A stretch of 64,000 nucleotides of DNA from Vibrio rotiferianus CAIM 577 = LMG 21460 (GTDB taxonomy: Bacteria > Pseudomonadota > Gammaproteobacteria > Enterobacterales > Vibrionaceae): NCBI RefSeq assembly GCF_002741985.1, contig NZ_APHW01000001.1:62001-126000 (forward strand), given 5' to 3'. Under the pieces are notes generated by a model that was not told where the DNA came from, ran no database searches, and saw only the letters and a program-made list of their open reading frames with translations. A program made the position numbers and the translations under genes. Below, one piece after another: positions 7,271 to 17,823 of the stretch (position 1 is the stretch's first letter; every line of letters starts with the position of its first letter).

Positions 7271-9816
7271 CTACTTCATGTTAACCAAATGTGTTGGCCA
7301 TTCTTCGATAGGTAATGGACGGCTGTAATAGAACCCTTGAACTTGTGTACAGCCTAATGAGCGTAAAAGCCGTGCTTGCTCTGCCGTCTCCACACCTTCC
7401 GCGACCACGTTTGCTTTCAAACCTTTAGTGATGGTAATGATTGCTGCGAAAACGGAGTTTTCCAGATTATTTGGGTTTAATCTATTAGTGAACGTTCTGT
7501 CTATCTTCAGACAAGTAAATGGCAAGCTATCTAGGTACGCTAGCGAGGAGTAGCCTGTGCCAAAATCATCAATGGCAATCCCAACGTTCATTTCGCGTAG
7601 CTTGAGCATATTGTCTAGGGTTGTTGGGTCTCCGCCAACAATTTTGGACTCAGTGATTTCAAGTGTGAGGTTTTGAGCGCACAATCCTGTCTGAGATAAT
7701 ATTTGGGCAACATCTGAGATGAACTCAGGACATGAAAGTTGGTTGACTGAAACATTCACGTGCAGTTGGAAATCTTTATGCCAACGACCATTTTCAATTG
7801 CGGTTTGAGTTTCTTGACAGGCCTTAAGTAAGATTTGGTGACCGATTTGTTTGATCATGCCACTCTCTTCAGCAAGAGCAATAAAGTCCAAAGGCGAGAC
7901 TACGCCATCGGCACTGTGCCAACGTGCTAGAGCCTCTGCACCAACAACCTCACCACTAGATAAATCAATGATTGATTGGTAATACGGTATAAACTCTTTT
8001 TGCTCAATACCTTGCTGTATTTTGGCAATCATCTGAGTTCGGAACTTAGAGGCGCTGGCCATTTCTGGACTGTAATAACACACCCCAGAATGGGTTTCTT
8101 GCTTGGCGTAACTCAATGCAATACTGGCATTACGTAACCATTGCTGCATTTGGTATTCAGGCTGCGTTTCCACAACACCAATGGCAATATTCATGATGAC
8201 AGTTTCATCTGCGCAGAGAAACGGAGAGGCGAAGACTTGTTGCAGCCGTCTAACGGTTAGGCGAACTTCCTGCTCTTTTTGCAAGTTGGGTGCGTAAACT
8301 GCAAATTCATCACCACCAATACGAGCTAATACAAACTCATCACCAAACTGCTGATCGAGTCGCTCTGCAATACGGAGCAATAGTTGATCACCATTATGGT
8401 GACCGACGCTGTCATTGATATCTCTGAAGCGGTTAATTCCGAGCAGGTATACACTGCCACCTTGTTGGCTTGGCATGGTACTGCTGATTTCAATTAAGCC
8501 TTGTCGGCTATACAGGCGTGTCAATGAGTCGTATATCAACTGCTCTCTTAATGCTTTGAACGATACTTTTAGGTTATTCGCCATCTCATTGAACGCGTGC
8601 ACCAACGTCGTGGTTTCATAAACGTAGCCAGGACGAGGCATTGAGCCATCCAGTTGCCTTTGGCTAGGTTTTGCGCTGCTGAGGCAGTAGCATTGATCGG
8701 ACGAGTGACTCGGTTAAAGATAAACCAAGTGATCGAAATACCCAGTAGGGTCACAAGTAAACCCACCAACCAGCTTTTTCTTTGGCTGTTTGGAAGTGTT
8801 CCTACTAAATCTGATTCAGAGACAGAAATGCCAATAAACCAGGTGAGTCCATAATCATCAGTGTAAGGTGTTATTCGGCTAAACAAGCGTTCACCCGAGT
8901 GTTCTAGCTGAAAAGTATAAGGCTGTGAAGTTGAGTTTAAAGCAAGTGCACTCACCCTAGATGCACTGATTTGGATGATTGAGTCGGTGCTTTCTTTAGC
9001 AAGCAAGCGCTGGCCCTTATGTGTGAATTTGGTTCCCCAAGAAACGACGCTACCTGCACTTGATTGCGCTACTAAGCGATGCTCTTCATCCATAATAAAC
9101 ACGGAAGCTTTGGTATTCTGTTGCAGCTCTCTTAAGAAGGCATTGAGTGTGTTGATGCGAATATCTGTGACGAGCACACCAGCAAAGTCGCCATGCTCGA
9201 AAACAGGAGTCATCGCGGATAGCGTGATTTCTTGACGTTCATCTGCGTTCGCATAGATTGGCGACCAAGTCGGCTGATGGGCTTCTGCCACGGGCGTATA
9301 CCAAGGCCGAACTCGGGGGTCATACTGTGAGATAACCGATCGTAAACCTGTACTTGGCGTCTTCCCGTTATAGATTGCTAAATTACCATCAGTTCGCTTG
9401 TCTTGAATCATTAAGGTGTATTCACCGTTTGCTTCGCGACGAAAGCCGGCATAGTCTCCGGTGATCGAACCAAAGCCAATAACATCCAACTGAGGAATGG
9501 AGCTGTAAAGATCTTGGAAGGCGCTTAATAAATACGATTCAATATCGGCAGTATTATTTGGGTGGAATAGATTGTGAAAGCTGACGCTATGGCCCAGTGC
9601 TTGAACCGCTGCAAATGGTTTTCTTAGGTAGTCATTCAGGTGATCATGAACGCCTTCCGTTAACACCGTCAGCTGTTTGTTACTGATGTCAGTGACGACC
9701 TCTTCATAGCTCTGCTTTTGGACAAAAATGATCACCCCGATTGCAAACAGAAATATCAGCAAGAAAGGAATCAAAACAGCAGTGCGTAAAGTGATTTGTG
9801 TAGTCGGTGATGACAT
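7271..9816 (-). pseudogene. Frameshifted dCache-HAMP-GGDEF-EAL cyclic-di-GMP protein
   Basis: Two overlapping frames make one protein broken by a single-base loss at about 8653. The 5' frame (8569-9816) gives an N-terminal membrane helix, a periplasmic Cache-type sensor, a second helix near residue 350 and the start of a HAMP linker, up to LAKGNW. The 3' frame (from about 8660 down to 7271) continues with QLDGSMPRPG, the rest of the linker, GGDEF (intact GGDEF in IGGDEFAVY) and EAL (intact EAL in GAEALARWH). Adding one C (AACTGG to AACCTGG on the minus strand) would restore GNLDGSMPRPG and an 848-aa protein. The intact enzyme would make and/or degrade cyclic di-GMP. All else looks undecayed, so the lesion is recent or a sequencing error. 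Confidence 0.85.
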
Positions 9817-9866
9817 GGCCTAGTATTTATTATGGGTTGCTATACTGTAATTGTACTGGCGTTCTT

Positions 9867-9902
9867 GTCACCAAGCGAGTCAATTTTTACTCGCTTAGTG
9901 AC
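9867..9902. terminator. Strong hairpin after glnG
   Basis: GTCACCAAGCGAGT and ACTCGCTTAGTGAC form a 14-bp stem with one wobble or mismatch around an 8-base loop. No T-run follows on the minus strand, so it could stabilise the glnG mRNA end or act as a weak terminator. Confidence 0.45.
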
Positions 9903-9913
9903 TAAATATCAAA

Positions 9914-11317
9914 CTAGTACAACTCTTTTAGTTTTCTGGTTAATGTATTTCTTCCCCAGCCTAATACTTTAGCGGCATCTTGTTTGTGACCTTTAGTATG
10001 TTCTAACGCAGCCTCTAGTAAGATTCGCTCAAATTCAGGTAATGCATAAGATAATAGCTCTTTATCCCCTGCTTCGAGAGCATGTTTTGCCCAGTCAGCA
10101 AGTTGTTCTTGCCAGCTTTCCCCAGCAGACTCCGGTTTGACTTTCTTTTCTTCTAGTAATTCTTGCGGCAGGTCGTTAGGTAGCACTTCACTGCCACTGG
10201 CCATGACTGTTAACCAACGACAGATGTTTTCCAATTGGCGGACGTTGCCCGGCCAATCAAGGCGGTTAAGGATTTCGACTGAAGATGGATGCAGTGTTTT
10301 GGTTTCAACGCCTAGCTCATCGGCTGCGCGAACGAGAAAGTGTTGAGTGAGTTTCTCAATGTCTTGTTTTCGCTCTCTTAGGGCGGGGATCTGAACGCGA
10401 ATTACATTGAGTCGATGGAACAAATCTTCGCGGAAATCGCCTTCATGGACCAGCTTTTCAAGGTTTTGGTGTGTGGCAGCGACGATACGCACGTCAACGC
10501 GAATAGGAGAGTGACCCCCTACGCGATAGAACTGCCCGTCTGCTAATACGCGCAATAATCGGGTTTGAATGTCTAGTGGCATATCACCAATTTCATCTAG
10601 AAACAGTGTGCCACCATTGGCTTGCTCAAAGCGGCCTTGTCGCACGCTGTTTGCACCAGTAAATGCGCCTTTTTCGTGGCCAAACAGCTCGGATTCAATC
10701 AGGTCTTTTGGAATCGCGGCCATATTGAGGGCGATAAAAGGTTTGTTGGCGCGCGGACTATGACGGTGCAGGGCATGAGCAACTAACTCTTTACCCGTAC
10801 CTGATTCACCGTTGATCAATACGGAGATGGAAGAGCGAGACAAGCGGCCAATTGCACGAAACACTTCTTGCATGGCTGGCGCTTCACCGATAATTTCTGG
10901 CGTATCGGTTGGGAGCTCTTCGTGAGACATCTGCTCACGCTTGGTTTCTTGGCTATGAGCTATCGCTCGCTCTACCAGCGTGAGTGTTTCATCGATATCA
11001 AATGGCTTAGGTAGGTATTCAAACGCGCCTTTTTGGTAAGCGTTCACCGCAGCATCTAAATCGGAATGCGCCGTCATGATAATCACGGGTAAATCGGGAT
11101 AATCACGTTGAACTTGCTTTAACAGCTCCAAACCATCGATACCTGGCATGCGTATATCGGAAACCAACACATCTGGTACTTCACGTTCCAGCGCCATCAG
11201 CACACTTTCTCCATCCGCGTAGGTATCGCATTTGATGTTGGCGGAGGAAAGGGTTTTTTCCATTACCCAGCGAATCGAACTGTCGTCGTCGACGACCCAA
11301 ACATATCCTTTACTCAT
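9914..11317 (-). CDS. glnG: Nitrogen regulator NtrC (sigma-54 activator)
   Basis: Response regulator that, when phosphorylated by NtrB under nitrogen limitation, drives sigma-54 promoters such as glnA. Receiver domain at residues 1-120 with phospho-acceptor D54 (VSDIRMPG). AAA+ domain from about 140 to 370 with Walker A GESGTGKE and the sigma-54 contact loop GAFTGA. C-terminal Fis-type helix-turn-helix ([19 protein letters not shown]). The 467-aa length is typical. It lies 60 bp after glnL in the same direction. Confidence 0.97.
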   Translation of the reverse strand: MSKGYVWVVDDDSSIRWVMEKTLSSANIKCDTYADGESVLMALEREVPDVLVSDIRMPGIDGLELLKQVQRDYPDLPVIIMTAHSDLDAAVNAYQKGAFEYLPKPFDIDETLTLVERAIAHSQETKREQMSHEELPTDTPEIIGEAPAMQEVFRAIGRLSRSSISVLINGESGTGKELVAHALHRHSPRANKPFIALNMAAIPKDLIESELFGHEKGAFTGANSVRQGRFEQANGGTLFLDEIGDMPLDIQTRLLRVLADGQFYRVGGHSPIRVDVRIVAATHQNLEKLVHEGDFREDLFHRLNVIRVQIPALRERKQDIEKLTQHFLVRAADELGVETKTLHPSSVEILNRLDWPGNVRQLENICRWLTVMASGSEVLPNDLPQELLEEKKVKPESAGESWQEQLADWAKHALEAGDKELLSYALPEFERILLEAALEHTKGHKQDAAKVLGWGRNTLTRKLKELY

Positions 11318-11377
11318 GTAATAAATCCTTGCAGCAAAAGCCTAAAAACTGACGAATCGAAAAGCCATTTAATCAAG

Positions 11378-12424
11378 TCAGATTGGCAAATAAATCGTAA
11401 AAGTGGTGTGACCGGGCCAGCTTTCGACATCAATCTTGCCGTTATGCTGGTCGATCAGATTTTGTGAAATAGACAGGCCAAGACCCGTACCGCCTTCTCG
11501 ACCACTGACCATTGGATAGAAAAGGGTATCTTGTAGTTCTGGTGGAATACCCGGACCGTTGTCCGTGATCTCAACACGTGCGGCGAGTTTGCAGCGTTGA
11601 CCATGAATGTTAGCTTGATGCACCGTTCTGGTGCGTATGGTTATTTTTCCGTGTTCTTGGTGGGACAGAATCTGTGCTGCGTTACTGACGATGTTGAGCA
11701 TCGCCTGCTCGATTTGGTCAGCATCCATCAAGATTTCTGGCAAGCTCGGATCGTAGTCGCGCTCGATCACAATCGAATGTTGAGATTCCAACTCCACTAA
11801 CTGGCGCACTTTCTCCAGTACTTGGTGAAGGTTTTCTTGGGTCTTTTTACCCGGCTTTTGCGGCCCGAGCAGACGATCGACTAAGGCTCTTAATCGGTCT
11901 GCTTGCTCGATAATGATTTGGGTATATTCCTTCAATGAAGGATCGGGAAGCATTTTTTCTAATAGTTGTGCCGCCCCGCGTAAACCGCCGAGTGGGTTTT
12001 TTATTTCATGCGCCAACCCACGCACTAACAGCTTTGCCGCTTGTTGCTGGGCGTGTTGGTTAAGCTCTTGAGTGAGACGGCGTTGTTGGTCAATTTTGCG
12101 CATCTCTACCAACAGCATTAATTGTTTCTGCCAAGTTATTGGGCTGACAGTCACTTCCAGCATCAAAGGGCGCCCATCGACGACAAAGGTAACGTCACTG
12201 TCAGTAATGCTTTGGCCGCTTTGTAGTGGTTGGGTGAGTAGCGCGAGATCCAACGACGCATGTTGAATTAGCTGAGACAGCGACTGCTCAACAATGCGCT
12301 TAGCACTTTGCGAAAACAATAACTCTGCCGCAGGGTTGGCATAGCGCACCGCTAATCCGTCATCAAGAATCAACGTTGCTGCCACCATGTTATTGAGAAT
12401 GGCACTGGAGAGACTGGTATCCAC
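11378..12424 (-). CDS. glnL: Nitrogen sensor kinase/phosphatase NtrB
   Basis: Cytoplasmic two-component kinase that phosphorylates or dephosphorylates NtrC under the control of the PII protein. It has an N-terminal PAS domain (about 5-115), the H-box [11 protein letters not shown] around residue 140 with the phosphorylated His, and a GHKL ATPase domain with N, G1 (DNGPGIP) and G2 (GGTGLGL) boxes. The 348-aa length fits. An NtrC operator lies 33 bp upstream of its start. Confidence 0.97.
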   Translation of the reverse strand: MDTSLSSAILNNMVAATLILDDGLAVRYANPAAELLFSQSAKRIVEQSLSQLIQHASLDLALLTQPLQSGQSITDSDVTFVVDGRPLMLEVTVSPITWQKQLMLLVEMRKIDQQRRLTQELNQHAQQQAAKLLVRGLAHEIKNPLGGLRGAAQLLEKMLPDPSLKEYTQIIIEQADRLRALVDRLLGPQKPGKKTQENLHQVLEKVRQLVELESQHSIVIERDYDPSLPEILMDADQIEQAMLNIVSNAAQILSHQEHGKITIRTRTVHQANIHGQRCKLAARVEITDNGPGIPPELQDTLFYPMVSGREGGTGLGLSISQNLIDQHNGKIDVESWPGHTTFTIYLPI

Positions 12425-12456
12425 ATTACGTCCTTGTTTGCGTTATTGTTGTGCGT

Positions 12457-12473
12457 TGCACCAAATTGGTGCG
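12457..12473. promoter_or_regulatory. NtrC operator upstream of glnL
   Basis: TGCACCAAATTGGTGCG matches the NtrC consensus TGCACC-N5-GGTGCA except for the last base. In E. coli a similar site lets NtrC repress the glnL promoter, keeping NtrBC levels low; the same autoregulation is likely here. Confidence 0.85.
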
Positions 12474-12545
12474 ATAGAACGTAAGTATGGCGAATAAATC
12501 TCAGAAGAAAAAGTAAAATAGCACTCAGAGCATCTGTTATTTGCG

Positions 12546-13133
12546 CTATTTTTCTGGTTTCGGCCTTGGTAATTTAGGCTTCACACTCGCTCTATGTAAA
12601 TGCACTGTTATAGGGCTAGTAGATGCAATAAGCTTGCCGCTTCTTTTGGCGTGAACAGCAAGGGTGTGGGTGCCTCGATCGATATTGTTAATTTGCCAAG
12701 TGAGTCGAGTTTGTGGGGCTGCGTACGGCTTTCCATCGAGCATTAGCTGCAGTTGTTCTCCAATACCCAGTTTGCGGTTGGCTTCCAATTGGATGTTAAT
12801 CAAGCCTTGATTGCTACGAATCGTCTCGTCATGCACAGGGGTCAGCATAGCTAAAGAGAGAGGCTTGGGAGCTTCTGGCTGTTTTGGTTTATCTTTCTTG
12901 ACCGTGTTGGGTGGTTGTGACGTAGAAAGCGCTTCGGTACTTTCTACCTTTGGTGCTGGTGCCTGACCTTGTAAGTCAGGTAAAGCGATTGCCTTTGCTC
13001 CATTCTGAGGCGTATCACTGAAGTGTATTACGCCATCTTTATCGACCCATGTGTATGCAACTTGTGCAAAGGGAGATGCAGCCGTGACTAGGCCGCTGAG
13101 TATGATTAAGGTTGGTAAAAGCTGAACTTTCAT
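12546..13133 (-). CDS. DUF4124 periplasmic protein
   Basis: A signal peptide (about residues 1-23) precedes a DUF4124 domain (YTWVDKDGVIHFSDTPQNGA at 27-46), a proline- and lysine-rich linker, and a C-terminal beta-rich domain from about residue 95 that resembles an Ig-like fold (NRKLGIGEQLQLMLDG). DUF4124 proteins are common in gamma-proteobacteria and have no assigned role. The gene sits between glnA and glnL. The glnA terminator is upstream of it, so it needs its own promoter or read-through. Confidence 0.8.
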   Translation of the reverse strand: MKVQLLPTLIILSGLVTAASPFAQVAYTWVDKDGVIHFSDTPQNGAKAIALPDLQGQAPAPKVESTEALSTSQPPNTVKKDKPKQPEAPKPLSLAMLTPVHDETIRSNQGLINIQLEANRKLGIGEQLQLMLDGKPYAAPQTRLTWQINNIDRGTHTLAVHAKRSGKLIASTSPITVHLHRASVKPKLPRPKPEK

Positions 13134-13267
13134 TGCTCACCTTCTTTTTATGATTCCACGTTATTGACTCAAGTAACATCCCCGCGATTGGCTCTGTGAG
13201 GGTGACTTGGCATATTCTCATTATCACTCCATGCTAAAGGTCTGGGTTAATCAGGCGAATACAAAAA

Positions 13268-13290
13268 AGGCCCGCCTGCGAGGCGAGCCT
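13268..13290 (-). terminator. Terminator of glnA
   Basis: On the minus strand AGGCTCGCC pairs with GGCGGGCCT (9 bp, one wobble) around TCGCA and is followed by TTTTTG. It separates glnA from the DUF4124 gene and glnLG. Confidence 0.9.
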
Positions 13291-13331
13291 AATATTTTGT
13301 TTCTGTGTTTACATTTTACACAGTTGAGACC

Positions 13332-14741
13332 TTATACAGAGTAGTAAAGTTCAAACTCAAGTGGGTGAGTTGTCATGTTTACTTTCTCTACATCTTGCGC
13401 TTTAAGGTCGATGTAAGAATCGATGAAGTCATCAGAGAATACACCGCCAGCAGTTAGGAACTCACGGTCTGCATCTAGTTCTTCTAGCGCGTCTTTCAGT
13501 GAGTATGCCACTGTTGGGATCTCTGCTGCTTCTTCAGCTGGTAGATCGTAAAGGTCTTTATCCATCGCTTCGCCTGGGTGGATCTTGTTCTTAATGCCGT
13601 CAAGACCAGCCATTAGCATTGCTGCGAAACATAGGTATGGGTTAGCCGCTGGGTCACCGAAACGAACTTCGATACGACGTGCTTTCGGGCTTGGTACCAC
13701 TGGGATACGGATTGAAGCAGAGCGGTTACGTGCAGAGTAAGCAAGCATAACTGGCGCTTCGAAGCCTGGTACAAGACGTTTGTACGAGTTAGTTGCTGGG
13801 TTAGCAAACGCATTGATTGCGCGAGCGTGCTTGATGATACCACCGATGTAGTAAAGTGCCATTTCAGATAGGCCGCCGTACTTATCTCCAGCAAATAGGT
13901 TTACGCCATCTTTTGCTAGAGATTGGTGTACGTGCATACCAGAGCCGTTGTCACCAACTAGTGGCTTAGGCATGAATGTCGCTGTCTTACCAAATGCGTG
14001 TGCAACGTTGTGTACAACGTACTTGTAGATTTGGATTTCGTCAGCTTTAGTTGTTAGCGTGTTGAAGCGAGTTGCGATTTCGTTTTGACCCGCAGTTGCT
14101 ACTTCGTGGTGGTGCGCTTCAACAACTAGGCCCATCTCTTCCATTACTAGACACATAGCAGAACGGATGTCTTGAGATGAATCAACTGGCGCTACTGGGA
14201 AGTAACCACCTTTAACGCCTGGACGGTGACCTTTGTTACCTTCTTCGTAATCAGAACCTGTGTTCCAAGCTGCTTCTACGTCATCGATCTTGAAGAAAGA
14301 ACCAGACATGTCAGTTGCGAACTTAACGTCGTCAAATAGGAAGAACTCTGGCTCAGGACCAATCAGTACTGTGTCAGCAACGCCTGTAGAACGCATGAAG
14401 TCTTCAGCGCGCTTAGCGATAGAGCGAGGGTCGCGGTCGTAGCCTTGCATTGTTGCAGGCTCAAGGATGTCACAACGGATGTTTAGTGTTGCATCTTCAG
14501 TGAATGGGTCAAGCACTGCAGAAGATGCGTCTGGCATCATAACCATGTCTGATTCGTTAATGCCTTTCCAGCCAGCAACTGATGAACCATCGAACATTTT
14601 ACCTTCTTCGAAGAAGTCTGCGTCGATTTGGTGAGCAGGAATAGAAATGTGCTGCTCTTTACCTTTTGTATCAGTGAAGCGTAGGTCAACAAACTTAACT
14701 TCGTTTTCTTGGATCAGTGATAAAACGTTTTCTACTGACAT
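13332..14741 (-). CDS. glnA: Glutamine synthetase, type I
   Basis: Dodecameric enzyme that joins ammonia to glutamate with ATP, the main ammonia assimilation step under nitrogen limitation. The 469-aa length, the N-terminal beta-grasp ([20 protein letters not shown]), the catalytic signature around [10 protein letters not shown] and the adenylylation tyrosine in DLYDLP (about residue 398) identify GSI-beta, which is adenylylated by GlnE. GGAGG lies 8 bases before the ATG. Upstream sites show NtrC and sigma-54 control. Confidence 0.98.
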   Translation of the reverse strand: MSVENVLSLIQENEVKFVDLRFTDTKGKEQHISIPAHQIDADFFEEGKMFDGSSVAGWKGINESDMVMMPDASSAVLDPFTEDATLNIRCDILEPATMQGYDRDPRSIAKRAEDFMRSTGVADTVLIGPEPEFFLFDDVKFATDMSGSFFKIDDVEAAWNTGSDYEEGNKGHRPGVKGGYFPVAPVDSSQDIRSAMCLVMEEMGLVVEAHHHEVATAGQNEIATRFNTLTTKADEIQIYKYVVHNVAHAFGKTATFMPKPLVGDNGSGMHVHQSLAKDGVNLFAGDKYGGLSEMALYYIGGIIKHARAINAFANPATNSYKRLVPGFEAPVMLAYSARNRSASIRIPVVPSPKARRIEVRFGDPAANPYLCFAAMLMAGLDGIKNKIHPGEAMDKDLYDLPAEEAAEIPTVAYSLKDALEELDADREFLTAGGVFSDDFIDSYIDLKAQDVEKVNMTTHPLEFELYYSV

Positions 14742-14856
14742 CTTGGATAACCTCCAGTGTTAATAAAGCGGTAAAAGCTCGATTTATGAGTTCTTGATTA
14801 AATCCAGCATTGATTAATTTGCTTGAAATTTTATTAATCGATGCTGGTTTCTCTAA

Positions 14857-14872
14857 AGCCAAAACCGTGCCA
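14857..14872 (-). promoter_or_regulatory. Sigma-54 promoter of glnA
   Basis: Read on the minus strand, TGGCACGGTTTTGGCT has the -24 GG and -12 GC at the required spacing and 5/5 of TGGCA. Transcription would start near 14846, leaving a leader of about 105 nt. Confidence 0.8.
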
Positions 14873-14919
14873 AAAAAATTATTCCATTAATTTCAAGGAA
14901 TTATGTTTTAAGGAGCAAG

Positions 14920-15001
14920 TTTGGTGCAAACGATTGCACCAAAATGATCTTTAATTGCACTGTAATGGTGCATCTTTTGATTGTTGCACCACAATGTGAC
15001 A
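14920..15001. promoter_or_regulatory. NtrC enhancer cluster upstream of glnA
   Basis: TGCACTGTAATGGTGCA at 14956-14972 is a near-perfect NtrC site about 110-125 bp upstream of the predicted sigma-54 start. A weaker site (TGCACCACAATGTGACA) is at 14985-15001. A perfect inverted repeat, TTTGGTGCAA-N4-TTGCACCAAA, at 14920-14943 gives two more half-sites. This is the enhancer layout known from enteric glnA. Confidence 0.8.
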
Positions 15002-15271
15002 ACTACGTTGCTTATCTAGCCCAGTTTTTGAGCAAGAGTCAATTTCTAATAAGCAACGATTGGAATAAAATTGCTTTGAATCAATTCGCTTTGCTCGGGA
15101 AAGTGGGCATTAAGCGTAAATTTCGCAGAAAAGCTCGGGAGTAGATCACATATTTCTAGGCTTTTTGCTAAAATCTGGTACATTATGGCCGTTTTTTTAA
15201 TCAGCAAATGTCACCAGAGAGCACCCGTTCTCAGCGTGGGGGCATTTCATCTATCTAAGTGAATCTAATCC
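15002..15271. other. Intergenic stretch before typA
   Basis: I see no gene here. TGGTACATT at 15176-15184 could be an extended -10 element for typA, but no -35 element matches. The start codon of typA follows a weak ribosome binding site. Confidence 0.3.
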
Positions 15272-17101
15272 ATGGCTACTCCACAGATTGATAAATTAAG
15301 AAATATCGCGATCATCGCGCACGTTGACCACGGTAAAACAACACTGGTTGATAAACTACTACAACAATCAGGTACTCTAGAGTCTCGCGGCGAAGCTGAA
15401 GAGCGAGTCATGGACTCAAACGACATCGAAAAAGAACGTGGTATTACCATTCTTGCTAAGAACACAGCAATCAACTGGAATGATTACCGTATCAACATCG
15501 TAGATACTCCGGGACACGCGGACTTCGGTGGTGAAGTAGAACGTATCATGTCGATGGTAGATTCAGTACTACTTATCGTTGACGCTGTTGATGGCCCAAT
15601 GCCACAAACGCGTTTCGTAACGCAAAAAGCATTTGCTCACGGCCTTAAGCCAATCGTTGTAATCAACAAGATTGACCGTCCGGGTGCTCGTCCTGATTGG
15701 GTTATGGATCAAGTATTCGACCTATTCGACAACCTAGGTGCAACTGACGAACAGCTAGACTTTAAAGTGGTTTACGCTTCAGCACTAAACGGTTGGGCTA
15801 CTCTAGAAGAGGGCGAAACTGGCGAAAACATGGAACCACTATTCGAAACTATCGTTGAAGAAGTAGCGGCTCCAGAAGTTGACCTAGACGGTCCACTACA
15901 GATGCAAGTTTCTCAGCTAGACTACAGCTCTTACGTTGGTGTTATCGGTGTTGCTCGTGTAACTCGTGGTAGCGTGAAAGCAAACCAACAAGTAACTGTT
16001 ATCGGTGCTGACGGTAAAACTCGCAACGGTAAAGTAGGTACAGTAATGGGCTACCTTGGCCTAGAGCGTCACGAAGTTGAGCAAGCTAACGCGGGTGATA
16101 TCATTGCGATCACTGGTCTTGGCGAGCTAAAAATCTCTGACACTATCTGTGCACAAAACGCAGTAGAAGCACTACCGCCGCTGTCTGTTGATGAACCAAC
16201 AGTAACAATGACGTTCCAAGTAAACACGTCTCCATTCGCTGGTAAAGAAGGTAAGTTCGTTACTTCACGTAACATCCTTGAGCGTCTAGAGAAGGAACTG
16301 GTACACAACGTTGCACTGCGCGTAGAGCAAACAGACGATCCAGACAAATTCCGCGTATCAGGCCGTGGTGAACTTCACCTATCTATCCTGATCGAAAACA
16401 TGCGTCGTGAAGGCTTCGAGCTTGCTGTATCTCGTCCAGAAGTAATCATCAAAGAAGAAGATGGTCAGCTAATGGAACCGTTCGAGACAGTAACTATCGA
16501 CGTTATGGAAGAGCACCAAGGCGGCATCATGGAGAACATCGGCCTGCGTAAAGGTGAGCTGAAAGACATGTCTCCAGATGGTAAAGGCCGTGTACGTATG
16601 GACTTCGAAATGCCATCTCGTGGTCTGATCGGTTTCCAAACTGAGTTCATGACGCTGACTTCTGGTTCTGGTCTTCTTTACCATACGTTCGATCGCTACG
16701 CGCCACACAAAGGCGGTAACATCGGTCAACGTGTAAACGGTGTACTAATCGCAAACGCGATGGGTAAAGCGCTAACTAACGCACTATTCAACCTTCAAGA
16801 ACGTGGTCGTCTATTTATCGGTCACGGTGTTGAAGTTTACGAAGGCATGGTTATCGGTATTCACAGCCGCGACAACGACCTAACAGTAAACGCACTGAAA
16901 GGTAAGCAGCTAACCAACGTTCGTGCATCTGGTACAGATGACGCACAGGTTCTTACTCCGCCAATCAAGATGACTCTTGAGCAAGCACTAGAGTTCATCG
17001 ATGATGACGAACTAGTAGAAGTAACACCTGAAAGCATCCGTATCCGTAAGAAGTTCCTAACGGAAAGCGATCGTAAGCGTGCTTCACGTTCAGCAAAATA
17101 A
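15272..17101 (+). CDS. typA: Ribosome-associated GTPase TypA/BipA
   Basis: Translational GTPase related to EF-G and LepA that binds the 70S ribosome and aids 50S assembly and growth at low temperature or under stress. The G domain shows P-loop AHVDHGKTT (about residues 16-24), switch motif [13 protein letters not shown] and NKIDRP. EF-G-like domains II, III and V and the family-specific C-terminal domain follow. The 609-aa length is standard. Strong codon bias suggests high expression. Confidence 0.98.
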   Translation: MATPQIDKLRNIAIIAHVDHGKTTLVDKLLQQSGTLESRGEAEERVMDSNDIEKERGITILAKNTAINWNDYRINIVDTPGHADFGGEVERIMSMVDSVLLIVDAVDGPMPQTRFVTQKAFAHGLKPIVVINKIDRPGARPDWVMDQVFDLFDNLGATDEQLDFKVVYASALNGWATLEEGETGENMEPLFETIVEEVAAPEVDLDGPLQMQVSQLDYSSYVGVIGVARVTRGSVKANQQVTVIGADGKTRNGKVGTVMGYLGLERHEVEQANAGDIIAITGLGELKISDTICAQNAVEALPPLSVDEPTVTMTFQVNTSPFAGKEGKFVTSRNILERLEKELVHNVALRVEQTDDPDKFRVSGRGELHLSILIENMRREGFELAVSRPEVIIKEEDGQLMEPFETVTIDVMEEHQGGIMENIGLRKGELKDMSPDGKGRVRMDFEMPSRGLIGFQTEFMTLTSGSGLLYHTFDRYAPHKGGNIGQRVNGVLIANAMGKALTNALFNLQERGRLFIGHGVEVYEGMVIGIHSRDNDLTVNALKGKQLTNVRASGTDDAQVLTPPIKMTLEQALEFIDDDELVEVTPESIRIRKKFLTESDRKRASRSAK

Positions 17102-17129
17102 TCTGCTGTAACGGATTCGATTAAGAACA

Positions 17130-17155
17130 AGCCCCGAGTTATGCTCGGGGCTTTG
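17130..17155 (+). terminator. Terminator of typA
   Basis: AGCCCCGAG (17130-17138) pairs with CTCGGGGCT (17144-17152) and is followed by TTG. The T-run is short. Confidence 0.75.
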
Positions 17156-17176
17156 TGTATCTGAAGGAATAACACT

Positions 17177-17728
17177 ATGAAGCCAATCGTGATTACGGGT
17201 GGTCCAGGTGCAGGTAAAACCACCTTGCTGAATGCGTTAGGTCAGTTGGGCTATGCCACCTTTGCTGAAGGTTCTCGTAGCTTGATTGAGCAGCAAAGCC
17301 AGTTGGACAACGGTATTTTGCCTTGGACGAATCTGCCGGAGTTCGCCAACTTATGCCTTGAGTTAATGGAGAAGCAAAAGCGAGAAGCGCTCAATCATGA
17401 TGTGGCTTTTGTTGACCGTGCTATCCCAGACATCGTGGCATACTTACAGGTAGGCGGTTGTCCCGTTGAACACACTTTCTTGATTGAGAGTGCAGGCTAC
17501 CAGAGTAAGGTGCTCACATGCCGACCTGAAGCCTCTATTTATGTTCAAGATGATGTGCGTCCACACAGTTTTGAAGAGGCGCTACAAATTCATCAAATCT
17601 TAGTCGATACCTATACTGAACTGGGGTATGACGTGGTTGAAGTACCATGGGGAAGCGTAGCTGAACGAGTGGCGTTTGTTCGACAAGTAATGGGCTTAGT
17701 TGCTGAGGTAGAAGGTGAGAAACGCTGA
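17177..17728 (+). CDS. AAA_28-type ATP-binding protein
   Basis: Small P-loop protein of 183 aa with Walker A GGPGAGKTT at residues 7-15 and a Walker B-like VAFVDRAIPD near residue 75. It belongs to the AAA_28 group of predicted ATPases/kinases, some of which resemble nucleoside or NadR-type kinases. The substrate is unknown. GAAGGAAT precedes the ATG. A terminator separates it from typA, so it is probably transcribed alone. Confidence 0.75.
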   Translation: MKPIVITGGPGAGKTTLLNALGQLGYATFAEGSRSLIEQQSQLDNGILPWTNLPEFANLCLELMEKQKREALNHDVAFVDRAIPDIVAYLQVGGCPVEHTFLIESAGYQSKVLTCRPEASIYVQDDVRPHSFEEALQIHQILVDTYTELGYDVVEVPWGSVAERVAFVRQVMGLVAEVEGEKR

Positions 17729-17790
17729 TAGAGCTCGGAAGATAAACGGGTGACTACGTGGTGAATAAGTTAGCTCTTCCGCTAAATAGC

Positions 17791-17810
17791 AAAACCTCCT
17801 CACGAGGAGG
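17791..17810 (-). terminator. Terminator of the DUF2959 gene
   Basis: On the minus strand CCTCCT-CGTG-AGGAGG is followed by TTTTG, just past the stop codon at 17824. Confidence 0.75.
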
Positions 17811-17823
17811 AGGCTTTATCGAA

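Noticed and set aside
16861-17223. 120-codon frame antisense to the end of typA
   Set aside because: Overlaps typA and the next gene on the other strand; codon shadow only.
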